Shown here in pieces: positions 17,104 to 27,016 of a DNA stretch of 64,000 bases. The DNA comes from Erythrobacter sp. SDW2 (GTDB lineage: Bacteria; Pseudomonadota; Alphaproteobacteria; Sphingomonadales; Sphingomonadaceae). The notes under the pieces were generated by a model. It was given only the letters and a program-made list of their open reading frames with translations, ran no database searches and was not told the DNA's origin. Location: the NCBI RefSeq assembly GCF_021431965.1, contig NZ_CP090370.1, positions 1,488,001-1,552,000 on the forward strand, in the 5' to 3' direction. The translations under genes and the position numbers were made by a program. Position 1 is the stretch's first letter. Each line of letters opens with the position of its first letter.

Positions 17104-17180
17104 AGAGCAATCCGGTTTGATCTGGCGTGGTTGCAGATGCGGCTGGATAAGCTCTGCGCCATTGGCTAGTCGGCTTCTCC

Positions 17181-17945
17181 ATGGACGGGTTAAAGACCGA
17201 GCGTTTCGCGTCATTCGACGGGGTCGGGTTGGCGCTGCACCGGATGGGCAGCGGACCGCCCTTTGTTCTGTTGCACGGGCTGTTCTCAAACGCCGACATG
17301 AACTGGATCCGCTGGGGCCACGCAGCAGGCATCGCGGCGGCAGGCTACGAAGTGCTGATGCTCGACTTCCGTGTCCACGGCGAGAGCGAGGCGCCGCATG
17401 ATCCGGCGAAGTACCCCGGGAACGTGCTGGTGCGCGATGTCGCGGCGCTGGTCGATCATCTTGCGCTGGACGGCTATGTTTTGGGCGGCTTTTCGCTCGG
17501 TGCACGCACCTCACTGCATGCTGTGGCGCAGGGCGTTCTGCACCCCCAGCGTCTCGTCATCGGCGGGATGGGCACGGCGGGTCTGGGGGAGTGGAGCAAA
17601 CGAGCGGCCCATTTCCTGCGCGTGATCGACGAGTTCGACACCATCGACCGCGACGACCCGGCCTATTTCTCGCGCCAGTTCCTCAAGAGCCAGGGGACCG
17701 ACCGGGTGGCAGCGCGCATGCTGCTCCAGGCCCTGCCGGACCTTGATCTGGCGCTGCTGGCCAATGTCACTATGCCCGCGCTGGTAGTCTGCGGGGCCGA
17801 GGACCGCGACAACGGCTCCGCGCCGGAGCTCGCCGCCCTGCTGCCCGACGCGGCCTATGTCGAGGTGCCCGGCACCCACATGTCCAGCGTAACCAAGCCC
17901 GAACTGGGTGAGGCGATCGTCCGCTGGCTGGAGGAAACCGCATGA
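17181..17945 (+). CDS. Alpha/beta-fold hydrolase
   Basis: A 254-aa soluble serine hydrolase. The oxyanion region is VLLHGLFSNADMNW, the nucleophile elbow is GFSLGA (Ser ~112), the acid is in VVCGAEDRDNG and the His in VPGTHMSSV. The layout is that of small esterases or C-C hydrolases, and the substrate is not predictable. It is divergent from the marR operon, sharing the 106-bp spacer with the operator palindrome. It is coupled to the next gene by an ATGA overlap, which suggests a two-gene unit with that membrane protein. Confidence 0.85.
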   Translation: MDGLKTERFASFDGVGLALHRMGSGPPFVLLHGLFSNADMNWIRWGHAAGIAAAGYEVLMLDFRVHGESEAPHDPAKYPGNVLVRDVAALVDHLALDGYVLGGFSLGARTSLHAVAQGVLHPQRLVIGGMGTAGLGEWSKRAAHFLRVIDEFDTIDRDDPAYFSRQFLKSQGTDRVAARMLLQALPDLDLALLANVTMPALVVCGAEDRDNGSAPELAALLPDAAYVEVPGTHMSSVTKPELGEAIVRWLEETA

Positions 17946-18451
17946 TCTCCCGCAAGCGTTTCCTGCTGGTCTGGCTCGGCGGCCTGGCGGCCTTCGGTGT
18001 CGCCATCTGGCTGCACGGACCGCTCGCGATCCCCAGCGTGCCGGGCGGGATCATGGAGCACCAGACTGCAGCGACTGCAGCGAGGGTCGACTTCATCCAG
18101 GCAGAATGGGCTCAGGCAGGGGTCTATCGCGCAGCGCTTACAGCGATGTTGAGCGATATCGCGTTCATCGTTCTCTACGGACTCGGCAGCCTCTTGGGCG
18201 GCCTCTATTTCCTGCAACGCGGCATGCGGGCAATCGGCTGGCTACTGTCGATTTTGGCGGTCGTCTTCTTCGCTACCGACATGACGGAAACCGTTCTTGA
18301 GGTGATGCAGTTGGCCGTTGGCAGGGGTGACGATACCAAGGCCGCAATTGCAGCGGCCATGCAATATCCCAAGATCGCCGGCTGGACGGCCTGTTTGGTG
18401 CTCCCCATCGTGGGGCTCTTGTTGGAACGGCGGGCAGCACCGACGGCCTGA
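17942..18451 (+). CDS. Integral membrane protein, four predicted helices
   Basis: A 169-aa protein with hydrophobic segments at roughly residues 8-28, 68-90, 98-115 and 145-163 and a periplasmic loop rich in Ala/Glu after the first helix. I do not recognise a family. Its start overlaps the stop of the hydrolase gene by four bases, so the two are probably made together. The ~80 bp after it hold only the leader of the peptidase gene, which includes a CGGTTTGC box repeat (AACCGGT...AACCGGT). Confidence 0.7.
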   Translation: MISRKRFLLVWLGGLAAFGVAIWLHGPLAIPSVPGGIMEHQTAATAARVDFIQAEWAQAGVYRAALTAMLSDIAFIVLYGLGSLLGGLYFLQRGMRAIGWLLSILAVVFFATDMTETVLEVMQLAVGRGDDTKAAIAAAMQYPKIAGWTACLVLPIVGLLLERRAAPTA

Positions 18452-18531
18452 TGGCCGCTTGAATTTGCCGCCCCGGCAGTCCAAACCGGTCTCAATCGCA
18501 ACCGGTTTGCCGAGAGAGGATAACAGTCCCG

Positions 18532-20379
18532 ATGAAGATCATAACCCCAGCGCTGACCGCGCTCGCTCTGGCCATGGCCGCACCGGCCTATGCAGAACAT
18601 CATGCCCCTGCCGAGGCCGGAGCCCCCGCCGAATTCCCCATGACCCCGCAGGGCGCTGCGGACTGGGTGGCAATGGTCGAGGCGGACCTCGCCAGCTTCA
18701 GCAACCGTGCGCAAAAGGTTGCGTGGATCAACGAGACCTACATCACCGACGATACCGAAGCTCTGCTGGCTGAAGTGAGTGCGGAAGGGACGGAGAAATC
18801 GGTCAAATACGCGCTCCAGGCCGCGAAATACGCGCAGGTCGAGGGGCTCGATCCCGAGGTCGCCCGCAAGCTCACCCGTCTGCGCACCGGCATCGTCCTG
18901 CCCGCACCGACGACAGAGGGTTCAGCGGCCGAGCTGGCGAAGATCGCCACCAGCCTGTCGGGGCAATACGGCAAGGGCAAGGGCACGCTCGACGGCCAGC
19001 CCATCAGCGGCAGCGATATCGAAGCCGAGATGGGCAACATGTCGCACACGCCTGAGCAGTTCGCCGAAATGTGGACCAGCTGGCATGATCAGGTAGGCGC
19101 GCCGATGAAGGACGAATATGTCCGCATGGTCGAGATCGCCAACCAGGGCGCACAGGAACTTGGTTTTGCCGATGCCGGCGCCATGTGGCGTTCGAACTAT
19201 GACATGAGCGCCGATGACTTCGCCGCCGCCAAGGAACAACTGTGGGAGGATGTGAAGCCGCTCTACATGGCGCTCCACACCTACGTCCGCTGGAAGCTCA
19301 ATGAGAAATACGGCGATGCCGTCCAGCCCAAGACCGGCCCGATCCGCGCCGACCTGCTCGGCAATATGTGGGCGCAGGAATGGGGCAATATCTACCCGCT
19401 AGTCGCGCCCGAGGGCGCCGGCGACATCGGCTATGACCTGACCTCGCTGATCGAGGAAAAGGGCCTGAGCGAGAAGGACATGGTCAAGGTGGGCGAGGGC
19501 TTCTTCTCCTCGCTCGGTTTCGATCCGCTGCCGGAGACCTTCTGGCAGCGCAGCATGTTCACCAAGCCGGCTGACCGCGAAGTGGTGTGCCACGCCAGCG
19601 CGTGGGATCTCGACAACAAGGACGATATCCGGATCAAAATGTGCATCAAGCGCAACGGCGATGACTTCGTCGTGATCCATCACGAGCTGGGCCACAACTA
19701 TTACCAGCGCGCCTACAAGGAACAGGATTTCATCCATCTCGACGGCGCCAACGACGGGTTCCACGAGGCGATCGGCGACATGATCGCGCTTTCGATCACG
19801 CCGGAGTACCTCGTCCAGATCGGCATGCTGGAGCCCGAACAGGTGCCGGGCGCGGAGAAGGACATCGGCCTGCTGCTGCGGCAGGCGCTGGACAAGGTGG
19901 CTTTCCTGCCCTTCGCCCATCTGGTCGACAAATACCGCTGGGGCATCTTCGACGGTTCGACCGCGCCGGCGGATTACAACACCGCGTGGAACCAATTGCG
20001 GCTCGATTACCAGGGCATTGTTCCGCCGGTCGAGCGGCCCGATGACGCCTTCGACGCCGGTGCGAAGTATCACATCCCTGCAAGCGTTCCCTACACGCGC
20101 TATTTCCTCGCCCGGATCTTGCAGTTCCAGTTCTACAAGGCGGCTTGCGATGCGGCCGGGTGGCAGGGCCCGCTGCATCGCTGCAGCTTCTACGGCAACA
20201 AGGATGTCGGCGCGAAGCTCAATGCCATGCTGCAAATGGGCGCGTCGAAGCCGTGGCCTGACGCGCTTGAAGCCTTCACCGGCAGCCGCGAGATGAGCGG
20301 CGAAGCCATGATCGAATACTTCGCGCCGCTGATGGAATGGCTGGAAGAACAGAACAAGGGCAAACCGCAGGGATGGTAA
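18532..20379 (+). CDS. Secreted M2-family metallopeptidase (ACE-like)
   Basis: A peptidyl dipeptidase-type zinc enzyme of 615 aa. It starts with a signal peptide (MKIITPALTALALAMAAPAYA). The zinc site is HHELGHNYYQ (residues ~383-387, HExxH) with the third ligand Glu in FHEAIGDMIALS, as in angiotensin-converting enzyme. The N-terminal helices and the segment GNMWAQEWGNIYPL also fit M2. It probably cuts peptides in the periplasm. It opens a run of closely packed genes: the next start lies 7 nt inside its end. This M2-RimB-RimK order is an operon by spacing, though the functional link is not evident. Confidence 0.93.
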   Translation: MKIITPALTALALAMAAPAYAEHHAPAEAGAPAEFPMTPQGAADWVAMVEADLASFSNRAQKVAWINETYITDDTEALLAEVSAEGTEKSVKYALQAAKYAQVEGLDPEVARKLTRLRTGIVLPAPTTEGSAAELAKIATSLSGQYGKGKGTLDGQPISGSDIEAEMGNMSHTPEQFAEMWTSWHDQVGAPMKDEYVRMVEIANQGAQELGFADAGAMWRSNYDMSADDFAAAKEQLWEDVKPLYMALHTYVRWKLNEKYGDAVQPKTGPIRADLLGNMWAQEWGNIYPLVAPEGAGDIGYDLTSLIEEKGLSEKDMVKVGEGFFSSLGFDPLPETFWQRSMFTKPADREVVCHASAWDLDNKDDIRIKMCIKRNGDDFVVIHHELGHNYYQRAYKEQDFIHLDGANDGFHEAIGDMIALSITPEYLVQIGMLEPEQVPGAEKDIGLLLRQALDKVAFLPFAHLVDKYRWGIFDGSTAPADYNTAWNQLRLDYQGIVPPVERPDDAFDAGAKYHIPASVPYTRYFLARILQFQFYKAACDAAGWQGPLHRCSFYGNKDVGAKLNAMLQMGASKPWPDALEAFTGSREMSGEAMIEYFAPLMEWLEEQNKGKPQGW

Positions 20380-21425
20380 GACCCGTCCTTGTGGCGGCGG
20401 CGGGCATCGTCGCGCTCGCCGGCTGCTCGCCGACCGCTGCCGAACTGCCCGCGCCGCCGGTGGTTGCCGATCCGGCGATGGCTGGGCAGGTGCTGTTCGT
20501 CACCAACAAGGGCGAGGACACGCTGAGCAAGGTCGATCTGGCCACCGGCAAGGAAGTCCAGCGGGTGCCGAGTTGCGCCACGCCGCACGAGCTGGCGGTC
20601 TCACCTGACGGGCAGCATGTCGCACTGGGATGCTACGGCGGTCGATCGATTGCGATCTTCCGTGCCTCGGATCTTGCCGAGGTCAAGCGAATCGATCTGG
20701 GCGAAAAGGCCAGGCCGCACGGAATTGTGTGGCATCCTTCCGGGGCTATCTACGCCACGGCCGAAGGACGCCCGTCGATCTTCCGGATCGTGGACCCGCT
20801 GGCCGAGACGCCGAGGCTGACCGAATACAAGACGGGCCAGGAAGGCACCCATATGCTCGCAGTCGCGCCGGACCAGTCGGCCGCCTGGACGGTCGACATG
20901 GCTTCCGGCACGGTGTCGCGGATCGGCCTCGTCGGCAAATCTGCCACCATCCACGCCGCCATGGGCAAGGAGCCGGAGGGAATCTCCCTTTCGCCCGACG
21001 GCCGCACCTTGTGGGTTTCCGCACGCGGTTCGAACGAGGCATTCGCGCTCGATCCGGACACGCTGGCTGTCAGGTCACGCGTGGCAACCGGCGGCTTCCC
21101 GCTGCGTCTGGCCATCAGGCCGCAAGGCGATGTCGCGGTAACGTCCGACCTCACTGATGGCGGGCTGACGGTGATCGACCTCGCCACGGCCACCAAACAG
21201 GGTTCGATCCCCATCGGCGGCAAGGAAGAGGCCGAGGCGCGCTTCCAGGTCACGATCCTCTGGTCTGCCGATGGCCGCCGTATCTATGCCGCCGAAACCG
21301 GCACCAACACCGTTGCGGAAGTCGACTATGCCAGTGGCAAGGTGCTGCGACGCTTCGTGGTAGGCGAGGATGGCGACGGCCTGGCCATCGCCACTCTCTC
21401 AAGCGGCAGCAATGGCGGCGAGTAA
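20373..21425 (+). CDS. YVTN-type beta-propeller lipoprotein
   Basis: A 350-aa protein starting MVRPVLVAAAGIVALAGC, a lipoprotein signal with lipobox LAGC. The mature chain is a string of ~40-residue propeller repeats (FVTNKGEDTLSKVDLATGKEV, PDGQHVALGCYGGRSIAIF, PDGRTLWVSARGSNEAF, SADGRRIYAAETGTNTVAEVD), as in YncE/surface-layer type proteins. It should sit in the outer or inner membrane facing the periplasm; the ligand is unknown. Its start overlaps the peptidase stop, and its end overlaps the RimB-like gene by 14 nt. Confidence 0.85.
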   Translation: MVRPVLVAAAGIVALAGCSPTAAELPAPPVVADPAMAGQVLFVTNKGEDTLSKVDLATGKEVQRVPSCATPHELAVSPDGQHVALGCYGGRSIAIFRASDLAEVKRIDLGEKARPHGIVWHPSGAIYATAEGRPSIFRIVDPLAETPRLTEYKTGQEGTHMLAVAPDQSAAWTVDMASGTVSRIGLVGKSATIHAAMGKEPEGISLSPDGRTLWVSARGSNEAFALDPDTLAVRSRVATGGFPLRLAIRPQGDVAVTSDLTDGGLTVIDLATATKQGSIPIGGKEEAEARFQVTILWSADGRRIYAAETGTNTVAEVDYASGKVLRRFVVGEDGDGLAIATLSSGSNGGE

Positions 21426-21869
21426 GCCGCTCGCCACGGTCGGCTGGCGCGAGCTCGTCACCCTGCCGAAGCTGAGCGACGCGCGCATTCCGGCCAAGAT
21501 CGACACCGGCGCGCGCACCTCCTCGCTCCATGCCCTCGAGATCGAACGCTTCGACCGCGACGGGCTCCGCTGGGTCCGCTTCCTGCTCGATATTGGCCAT
21601 GGCGCGAGCGAGCCGGTTACGGTAGAGGCGCCGCGGGCGGACCGGCGCATCGTCACCAGTTCGAATGGCGAAGCGCAGGAACGCTACATCATCAAGACCG
21701 TGCTGGAACTGGGCGAACTTCGCTTCGCTGCAGAATTCAGCCTGGCTGACCGCAGTGACATGAAATTTCCAATTCTGATCGGCAGGACCGCGCTCAGGCG
21801 CCGGTTCCTGGTCGATTCGGGCCGCAGTTACCTCCAGTCGAGCGCCGCCGAGCGGCGAAGGATCCTCAA

Positions 21870-21873
<4 letters not shown>
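21412..21873 (+). CDS. RimB-like retropepsin-type aspartic protease
   Basis: A 153-aa protein from [15 protein letters not shown]. It has the aspartic protease signature [13 protein letters not shown] and a second conserved ILIGRTAL near the C-terminus, as in the ATP-dependent zinc protease/RimB family. RimB of pseudomonads removes the glutamates that RimK adds to ribosomal protein S6. The gene is coupled to rimK by an ATGA overlap, which strongly supports the pairing. The frame can be read 14 codons further upstream, but that part is not family-like. Confidence 0.85.
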
Positions 21874-22775
<902 letters not shown>

Positions 22776-22787
22776 GGAGACAGCCTC

Positions 22788-23075
22788 ATGCCAAAAAAAC
22801 GCAAAAAGGTCAGAGCCAAGTTGGCGGGTCCGACGCAGCCAAAAGCTTTGCTCTTTCGGCATGTAGTCTTTCGAACGTTCGGTTGGCTAGCGCTATTGCT
22901 AGGTGTTGTTATCTTTCGCAAGCCCGAGCGGAGAGAATCGGTCCTGGCGGGCACATTCGAATGGTGGCGCTTGGTGTTGTTCCTCGCAATTGTTTTGGCG
23001 ATCAGTATCGCCGCCGCGATCATTGGTGAGTGGCTACAGAGACGTAAGCACAAGCGAGCAGGTACGCCCCGCTAA
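22788..23075 (+). CDS. Small two-helix membrane protein
   Basis: A 95-aa protein with a strongly basic N-terminus (MPKKRKKVRAK), hydrophobic segments at about 31-43 and 61-82 and a basic tail. An AGGAG ribosome binding site 8 nt before the ATG and a 12-bp gap after rimK suggest it is the last gene of that unit. Base composition is less GC-rich than rimK and it has no recognised family, so it may be a recent acquisition. It converges on the SDR gene with an 10-bp gap. Confidence 0.65.
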   Translation: MPKKRKKVRAKLAGPTQPKALLFRHVVFRTFGWLALLLGVVIFRKPERRESVLAGTFEWWRLVLFLAIVLAISIAAAIIGEWLQRRKHKRAGTPR

Positions 23076-23085
23076 CAGAAGACCT

Positions 23086-23853
23086 TCAAGCATTCCGCGC
23101 CATCAGCCCGCCATCGACCGGGATCACCGCGCCGGTGATATAGCTTGCCGCTGGGAGCACCAGCGACAACGTCATATGCGCCACTTCCTCCGGGTCGCCG
23201 TAACGTTTGAGGGCGGTGCGGCGTTTGGCGAAGATGACCTTGTGCTCGTCGGGCACCTTGTCGGTCATCGCGGTGAGAATCGGGCCGGGGCAGATGCAGT
23301 TGCAGGTGATGCCTTCGGGGCCGAGGTCGACCGCGAGGCCGCGGGTCAGGCCCGTCACCCCGGTCTTGGCCGCGACATAGGGCGTGTCGCCGGGGGTTGC
23401 GCCGAGGCCTTCGGTGCTGGCGATATTGACGATCCTTGGCGCGTTGCTGCGGCGCAGGTGGGGCAGGGCGGCGCGGACCATGCGCTGGTGCGCAGTCAGC
23501 ATCACCGCGACAGCGCGGTGCCAGGTGTCCTCATAGGCATCGTCGTCGAGCGCGCAGAAGCTGGAGACGCCGGCATTGTTGACGAGGATATCGATCCCGC
23601 CGAAGTCCACCGCGATCTGCGCCACCACGCGCGCAATCGCATCCTTGTCCGCCACGTCGAGCGCATAGGCGCGGGCGCCCCCGCCGCACTCCGCCGCCAC
23701 TGCCTCGCAGGCCGCAAGGTCGAGATCGGTCACCGCCACCTTGGCCCCCTCGGCCGCAAACAGCCTCGCCGTCGCCCGCCCCATGCCGCTGGCGGCCCCG
23801 GTGACGATGGCGACCCGTCCGGCTATGGAACGGGAGCGGTTGGGTGCGGTCAT
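23086..23853 (-). CDS. Short-chain dehydrogenase/reductase
   Basis: A 255-aa NAD(P)-dependent oxidoreductase of the classical SDR type. It has the cofactor loop VTGAASGMGRATA, the Asp after beta-2 (TDLDL) that prefers NAD, NNAG, the catalytic Ser in NIASTEG and the YVAAK Tyr-Lys pair. CPGPILTAM and the C-terminal GAVIPVDGGL are also typical. A GAGAGGAGA ribosome binding site precedes the ATG. The substrate is not predictable. It stands alone, with a palindromic repeat just upstream of its start region. Confidence 0.87.
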   Translation of the reverse strand: MTAPNRSRSIAGRVAIVTGAASGMGRATARLFAAEGAKVAVTDLDLAACEAVAAECGGGARAYALDVADKDAIARVVAQIAVDFGGIDILVNNAGVSSFCALDDDAYEDTWHRAVAVMLTAHQRMVRAALPHLRRSNAPRIVNIASTEGLGATPGDTPYVAAKTGVTGLTRGLAVDLGPEGITCNCICPGPILTAMTDKVPDEHKVIFAKRRTALKRYGDPEEVAHMTLSLVLPAASYITGAVIPVDGGLMARNA

Positions 23854-23904
23854 TGTGGGTGGTCTCCTCTCTCAAGGTGAGAGGCTAACCCAACAATTTT
23901 CTCC

Positions 23905-23996
23905 CGTCACCCCGGACTTGATCCGGGGTCCCGCTTACAAGCGGCCTGGCGCTACCCCGCAAGAAGCGGGACCCCGGCTCGTGGGCCGGGGTGACG
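23905..23996. repeat. Palindromic repeat of the GTCA(C/T)CCC family, between SDR and amn
   Basis: The left arm (23905-23936: CGTCACCCCGG ... GGTCCCGCTT) and right arm (23964-23996: AAGCGGGACC ... CCGGGGTGACG) are inverted copies around about 27 bp. Each arm holds its own hairpin (CCCCGGACTTGATCCGGGG). It fills most of the 23854-24022 spacer. Confidence 0.85.
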
Positions 23997-24022
23997 AAAG
24001 TGCTTGGTCGTAAAACAAGGCC

Positions 24023-25462
24023 CTACCTGAACGGCGGCTCGTTGAAGGCGCGCAGTTTGCGGCTGTGCAGGCGGTCGCCTTCGTCGCGCAGGCGCTTGCA
24101 GGCTTCGATGCCCATTTGCAGGTGGGCGGCGATGGCCTGTTCGTAGAACTGATTGGCCTGACCCGGCAGCTTGATCTCGCCGTGGAGCGGCTTGTCGCTG
24201 ACGCACAGCAGCGTGCCGTAGGGGACGCGGAAGCGGTAGCCCTGGGCGGCGATGGTGGCGCTTTCCATCTCGATGGCGATGGCGCGGCTTTGCGAGAAGC
24301 GCTTGGCGCTGGAGCTGTAGAGCAGTTCCCAGTTGCGGTCATCGGTGGTGACGACAGTGCCCGTGCGCATCCGCTGCTTGAGGTTGGAGCCTTGCTGGCC
24401 GGAGACATGCTCGGCTGCGCCCGCCAGCGCCTGCTGCACTTCGGCAATCGGCGGGATCGGGATTTCCGGCGGCAGCACCGCGTCGAGCACGTGATCGTCA
24501 CGCAGATAGGCGTGGGCGAGTACGAAGTCGCCGATCTTCTGGCTCGAGCGCAAGCCGCCACAATGCCCGATCATCAACCAGCTGTGCGGGCGTAGCACGG
24601 CGAGGTGGTCGCAGATCGTCTTGGCGTTGGAGGGGCCGACGCCGATGTTGACCAGCGTGATCCCGCTCTTGTCATCCCGCATCAGGTGGTAGGCCGGCAT
24701 CTGGTGCTTGCGCCAGGCCGTGTCGGACAGCTGCAGCCGCGCAGTATCGGTCGCGGCGCGGATGTCGAGCCCGCCCGCGCCGGTGAGTCCGGTGTAGTCG
24801 TCGCTCCCGACTTGGCGTGCGGCCCATTCCACGAATTCATCGACATAGCGGTGATAGTTGGTGAACAGGATGAAGTGCTGGAAGTCCTCCGTCCGCGTGC
24901 CGGTATAGTGCGCCAGGCGGGCGAGCGAGTAGTCGGTCCGCAGCCCGTCGAACAGCGACAGCGGCATCGGTGCACCGAGCTCGCCCAGCTCGTGCCCGTC
25001 GGCCAGCTCGTCGCCGATCAGCGCCAGATCGGTCGAGGGGAAGTACTTGGCGATGGTCTGCGGCGAGATCCCCGCCATCAGCGCCCCGGCATCGCCGTCG
25101 AGGACATAGGGGAAGGCGATCTCCTGCCGCGAAGGGCCGACGTCCATTTCGACGTCGTAATCGGCGACGATCAGGCTGAGCTGCTCGGAAAGGTAATCCT
25201 CGAACAGCGCCGGGCGGGTGATGGTCGTGGCATAGGTCCCGGCCTGCTCCAGCCGGCCGAAGGCGCGGCTGCGGTCGGATGGGCCGCCTTCGCCTTTGAA
25301 GTGGAGCCGCAGCTCCGGATAGGCATAGGTGCCATCGGTGCGGCGCGAGGGCGAGGGCAGGGTGCCGTCGCTGGCAAAGGCAAGGATATCCGCCCGCAGG
25401 GTTGCGGTGGCGGCGTCGTAGAGCCGGTGAAGTTCGGCGATGATTTGGGAAACAGACTGCAT
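24023..25462 (-). CDS. amn: AMP nucleosidase
   Basis: It hydrolyses AMP to adenine and ribose-5-phosphate and so helps set adenylate pools. The 479-aa product has the family's N-terminal domain (DGTYAYPELRLHFKGEG..., EDFQHFILFTNYHRYVDEFV) and the C-terminal nucleoside-phosphorylase fold with NIGVGPSNAKTICDHLAVLRPHSWLMIGHCGGLRSSQ and IEMESATIAAQGYRFRVPYG. The length equals that of E. coli Amn. It is a single-gene unit on the minus strand, downstream of rplI. The start is the first ATG in the frame and lies after a GGGGCTGG. Confidence 0.93.
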   Translation of the reverse strand: MQSVSQIIAELHRLYDAATATLRADILAFASDGTLPSPSRRTDGTYAYPELRLHFKGEGGPSDRSRAFGRLEQAGTYATTITRPALFEDYLSEQLSLIVADYDVEMDVGPSRQEIAFPYVLDGDAGALMAGISPQTIAKYFPSTDLALIGDELADGHELGELGAPMPLSLFDGLRTDYSLARLAHYTGTRTEDFQHFILFTNYHRYVDEFVEWAARQVGSDDYTGLTGAGGLDIRAATDTARLQLSDTAWRKHQMPAYHLMRDDKSGITLVNIGVGPSNAKTICDHLAVLRPHSWLMIGHCGGLRSSQKIGDFVLAHAYLRDDHVLDAVLPPEIPIPPIAEVQQALAGAAEHVSGQQGSNLKQRMRTGTVVTTDDRNWELLYSSSAKRFSQSRAIAIEMESATIAAQGYRFRVPYGTLLCVSDKPLHGEIKLPGQANQFYEQAIAAHLQMGIEACKRLRDEGDRLHSRKLRAFNEPPFR

Positions 25463-25516
25463 GACCAGCCCCTAACGCCATTTCGTGACATTTCAAGTTG
25501 GGGCGAGAGGCGACGC

Positions 25517-25554
25517 ACAAACAGAAAGGGCGCGAACCTTGCGGCCGCGCCCTT
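25517..25554 (-). terminator. Intrinsic terminator of the rpsF-rpsR-rplI operon
   Basis: On the minus strand AAGGGCGCG pairs with CGCGCCCTT over an 11-nt loop and is followed by TCTGTTTGT. It lies 30 bp past the rplI stop. Confidence 0.75.
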
Positions 25555-25583
25555 CCGGAATGTCTTGCGACAGGCGGTGAAGC

Positions 25584-26198
25584 TTACGCTTCGTCGCCCT
25601 CGGCGCGGTCTTCGAGCAGCTCGGCGGGGATTTCGCCCGGCTCGAGGGTCGAAGGGATCGCGGTTGCCGCAGCGGCTTCCTCGATCTCGCGCTGTTCGTC
25701 TTCAAACATCTGCGCCAGCACGTCGACGCCTTGGCTCTGCAGCTCGGCCTCGTCGTCGGAGCGGGCGACATTGGCCTTCACCGTGACGTGGACTTCCGGG
25801 TGCAGCGCGATAGTGACATCGTGCATGCCGATGGTTTTTATGGGGTGACCCATGACAACCATCTTCTTGTCGATCTGGTGGCCCTGGTCGGCCAGGCCCA
25901 TGACGATGTCGCGGACGTTGACCGAACCGTAGAGCTGGCCGGCGTTCGACGAGGCGCGGATCAGCACCACTTCGGCACCGGCAATTTTTTCGCCCTGCTT
26001 TTCAGCTTCGGCGCGGCGTTCGGCGTTGTCCTTTTCGAGACGATCGCGGTTGGCTTCGAAGACCTTCTTGTTGGCTTCGTTGGCGCGCAGCGCCTTCTTC
26101 TGCGGCAGCAGGAAGTTACGGGCATAGCCGTCCTTCACGGTGACCACGTCACCGATGTTGCCGAGATTGCCGATGCGTTCGAGGAGAATGATATCCAT
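25584..26198 (-). CDS. rplI: 50S ribosomal protein L9
   Basis: L9 has two RNA-binding domains joined by a long helix and lies near L1 on the large subunit. The 204-aa product starts [33 protein letters not shown], has the connecting helix (Lys/Glu/Arg-rich, residues ~40-80) and the C-terminal domain [13 protein letters not shown]..., [15 protein letters not shown]. Compared with E. coli (149 aa) it has an acidic extension of about 50 residues ([14 protein letters not shown]...), as in other sphingomonads. AGGAGAGAG precedes the ATG. It is the last gene of rpsF-rpsR-rplI. Confidence 0.96.
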   Translation of the reverse strand: MDIILLERIGNLGNIGDVVTVKDGYARNFLLPQKKALRANEANKKVFEANRDRLEKDNAERRAEAEKQGEKIAGAEVVLIRASSNAGQLYGSVNVRDIVMGLADQGHQIDKKMVVMGHPIKTIGMHDVTIALHPEVHVTVKANVARSDDEAELQSQGVDVLAQMFEDEQREIEEAAAATAIPSTLEPGEIPAELLEDRAEGDEA

Positions 26199-26208
26199 GG
26201 TCTCTCTC

Positions 26209-26433
26209 CTACTTCACGATGTACGGCAGCAGGCCGATCTGGCGGGCGCGCTTGATCGCCTGGGCGAGTTCGCGCTGCTTCTTCGCGCTGACGGCGGTGA
26301 TGCGGCTGGGGACGATCTTGCCACGCTCGGACATGAAGCCCTGCAGCAGGCGCACGTCCTTGTAGTCGATCTTCGGCGCATTCTTGGCCGAGAACGGGCA
26401 GGTCTTGCGACGGCGGAAAAACGGGCGGGCCAT
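26209..26433 (-). CDS. rpsR: 30S ribosomal protein S18
   Basis: S18 forms a heterodimer with S6 on the platform of the small subunit. The 74-aa product has the usual sequence ([12 protein letters not shown]..., [51 protein letters not shown] shortened here to its key parts). The single Cys in the KTCPF motif suggests a C-minus or partial zinc-site type. Its ATG overlaps the rpsF stop (TGATG), so translation of the two dimer partners is coupled. Confidence 0.97.
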   Translation of the reverse strand: MARPFFRRRKTCPFSAKNAPKIDYKDVRLLQGFMSERGKIVPSRITAVSAKKQRELAQAIKRARQIGLLPYIVK

Positions 26434-26798
26434 CAGTCGCGCTCCTCACGTTCAGAGCGACGCTTGCGATCGCGGTCGTTCTTGCGCATCATCACGCTCG
26501 GGCCGGTCTCGTGCTCATCGACACGGATGGTCATGTAGCGGATGATGTCTTCGTTGATGCGGGTCTGGCGCTCAAGCTCCGCGACGACGTCACCCGGGCA
26601 CTCGATGTTGAGCAGCACGTAGTGAGCCTTGCGGTTGCGGTCGATCTTGTAGGCCAGATTCTTGAGGCCCCAGGTTTCGGTCTTGGTGACCTTGCCCTTG
26701 CCGGCCTCGACGATTTCGGTTGCTTGCGCAGCCAGCGCGTCAACCTGAGCCTGGCTCAGATCCTGACGCGCGAGAAAGATATGCTCGTACAGAGCCAT
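26433..26798 (-). CDS. rpsF: 30S ribosomal protein S6
   Basis: The 121-aa product starts [16 protein letters not shown] and has [21 protein letters not shown] and [16 protein letters not shown], the standard S6 fold. It ends with a highly charged tail ([13 protein letters not shown]). S6 is the substrate of RimK, which is encoded 4 kb away, so the tail is the predicted glutamylation site. The start is the ATG with AAAGGACG upstream; the longer frame (to 26999) lacks S6 similarity. The ~215-bp leader up to the DUF808 gene must hold the promoter and may hold an S6:S18 autoregulatory RNA, but I could not fold one convincingly. Confidence 0.96.
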   Translation of the reverse strand: MALYEHIFLARQDLSQAQVDALAAQATEIVEAGKGKVTKTETWGLKNLAYKIDRNRKAHYVLLNIECPGDVVAELERQTRINEDIIRYMTIRVDEHETGPSVMMRKNDRDRKRRSEREERD

Positions 26799-27016
26799 CT
26801 CGCGTCCTTTCACTTCCATGCCGATCGCTGGCTGATCCCGCACCATGCAGGGGCCCCTCCGGCTTTCTTCGTTTCCGAGCCCTCGGGACGCGGAAGCGGC
26901 GCACATAGCGGCATTGGCGCATATTGCAAGCGCGAAGGGGCGGGCAGTGTGGGGGCTTGCCAGCAAGGGCGCAGCAACGCATGGCGGCGTCAAGTGCAAA
27001 CACCAAGGAGTTCCCC

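Noticed and set aside
26799-27016. S6:S18 autoregulatory leader before rpsF
   Set aside because: The spacer has some GC-rich stretches but I could not fold the known motif with confidence.
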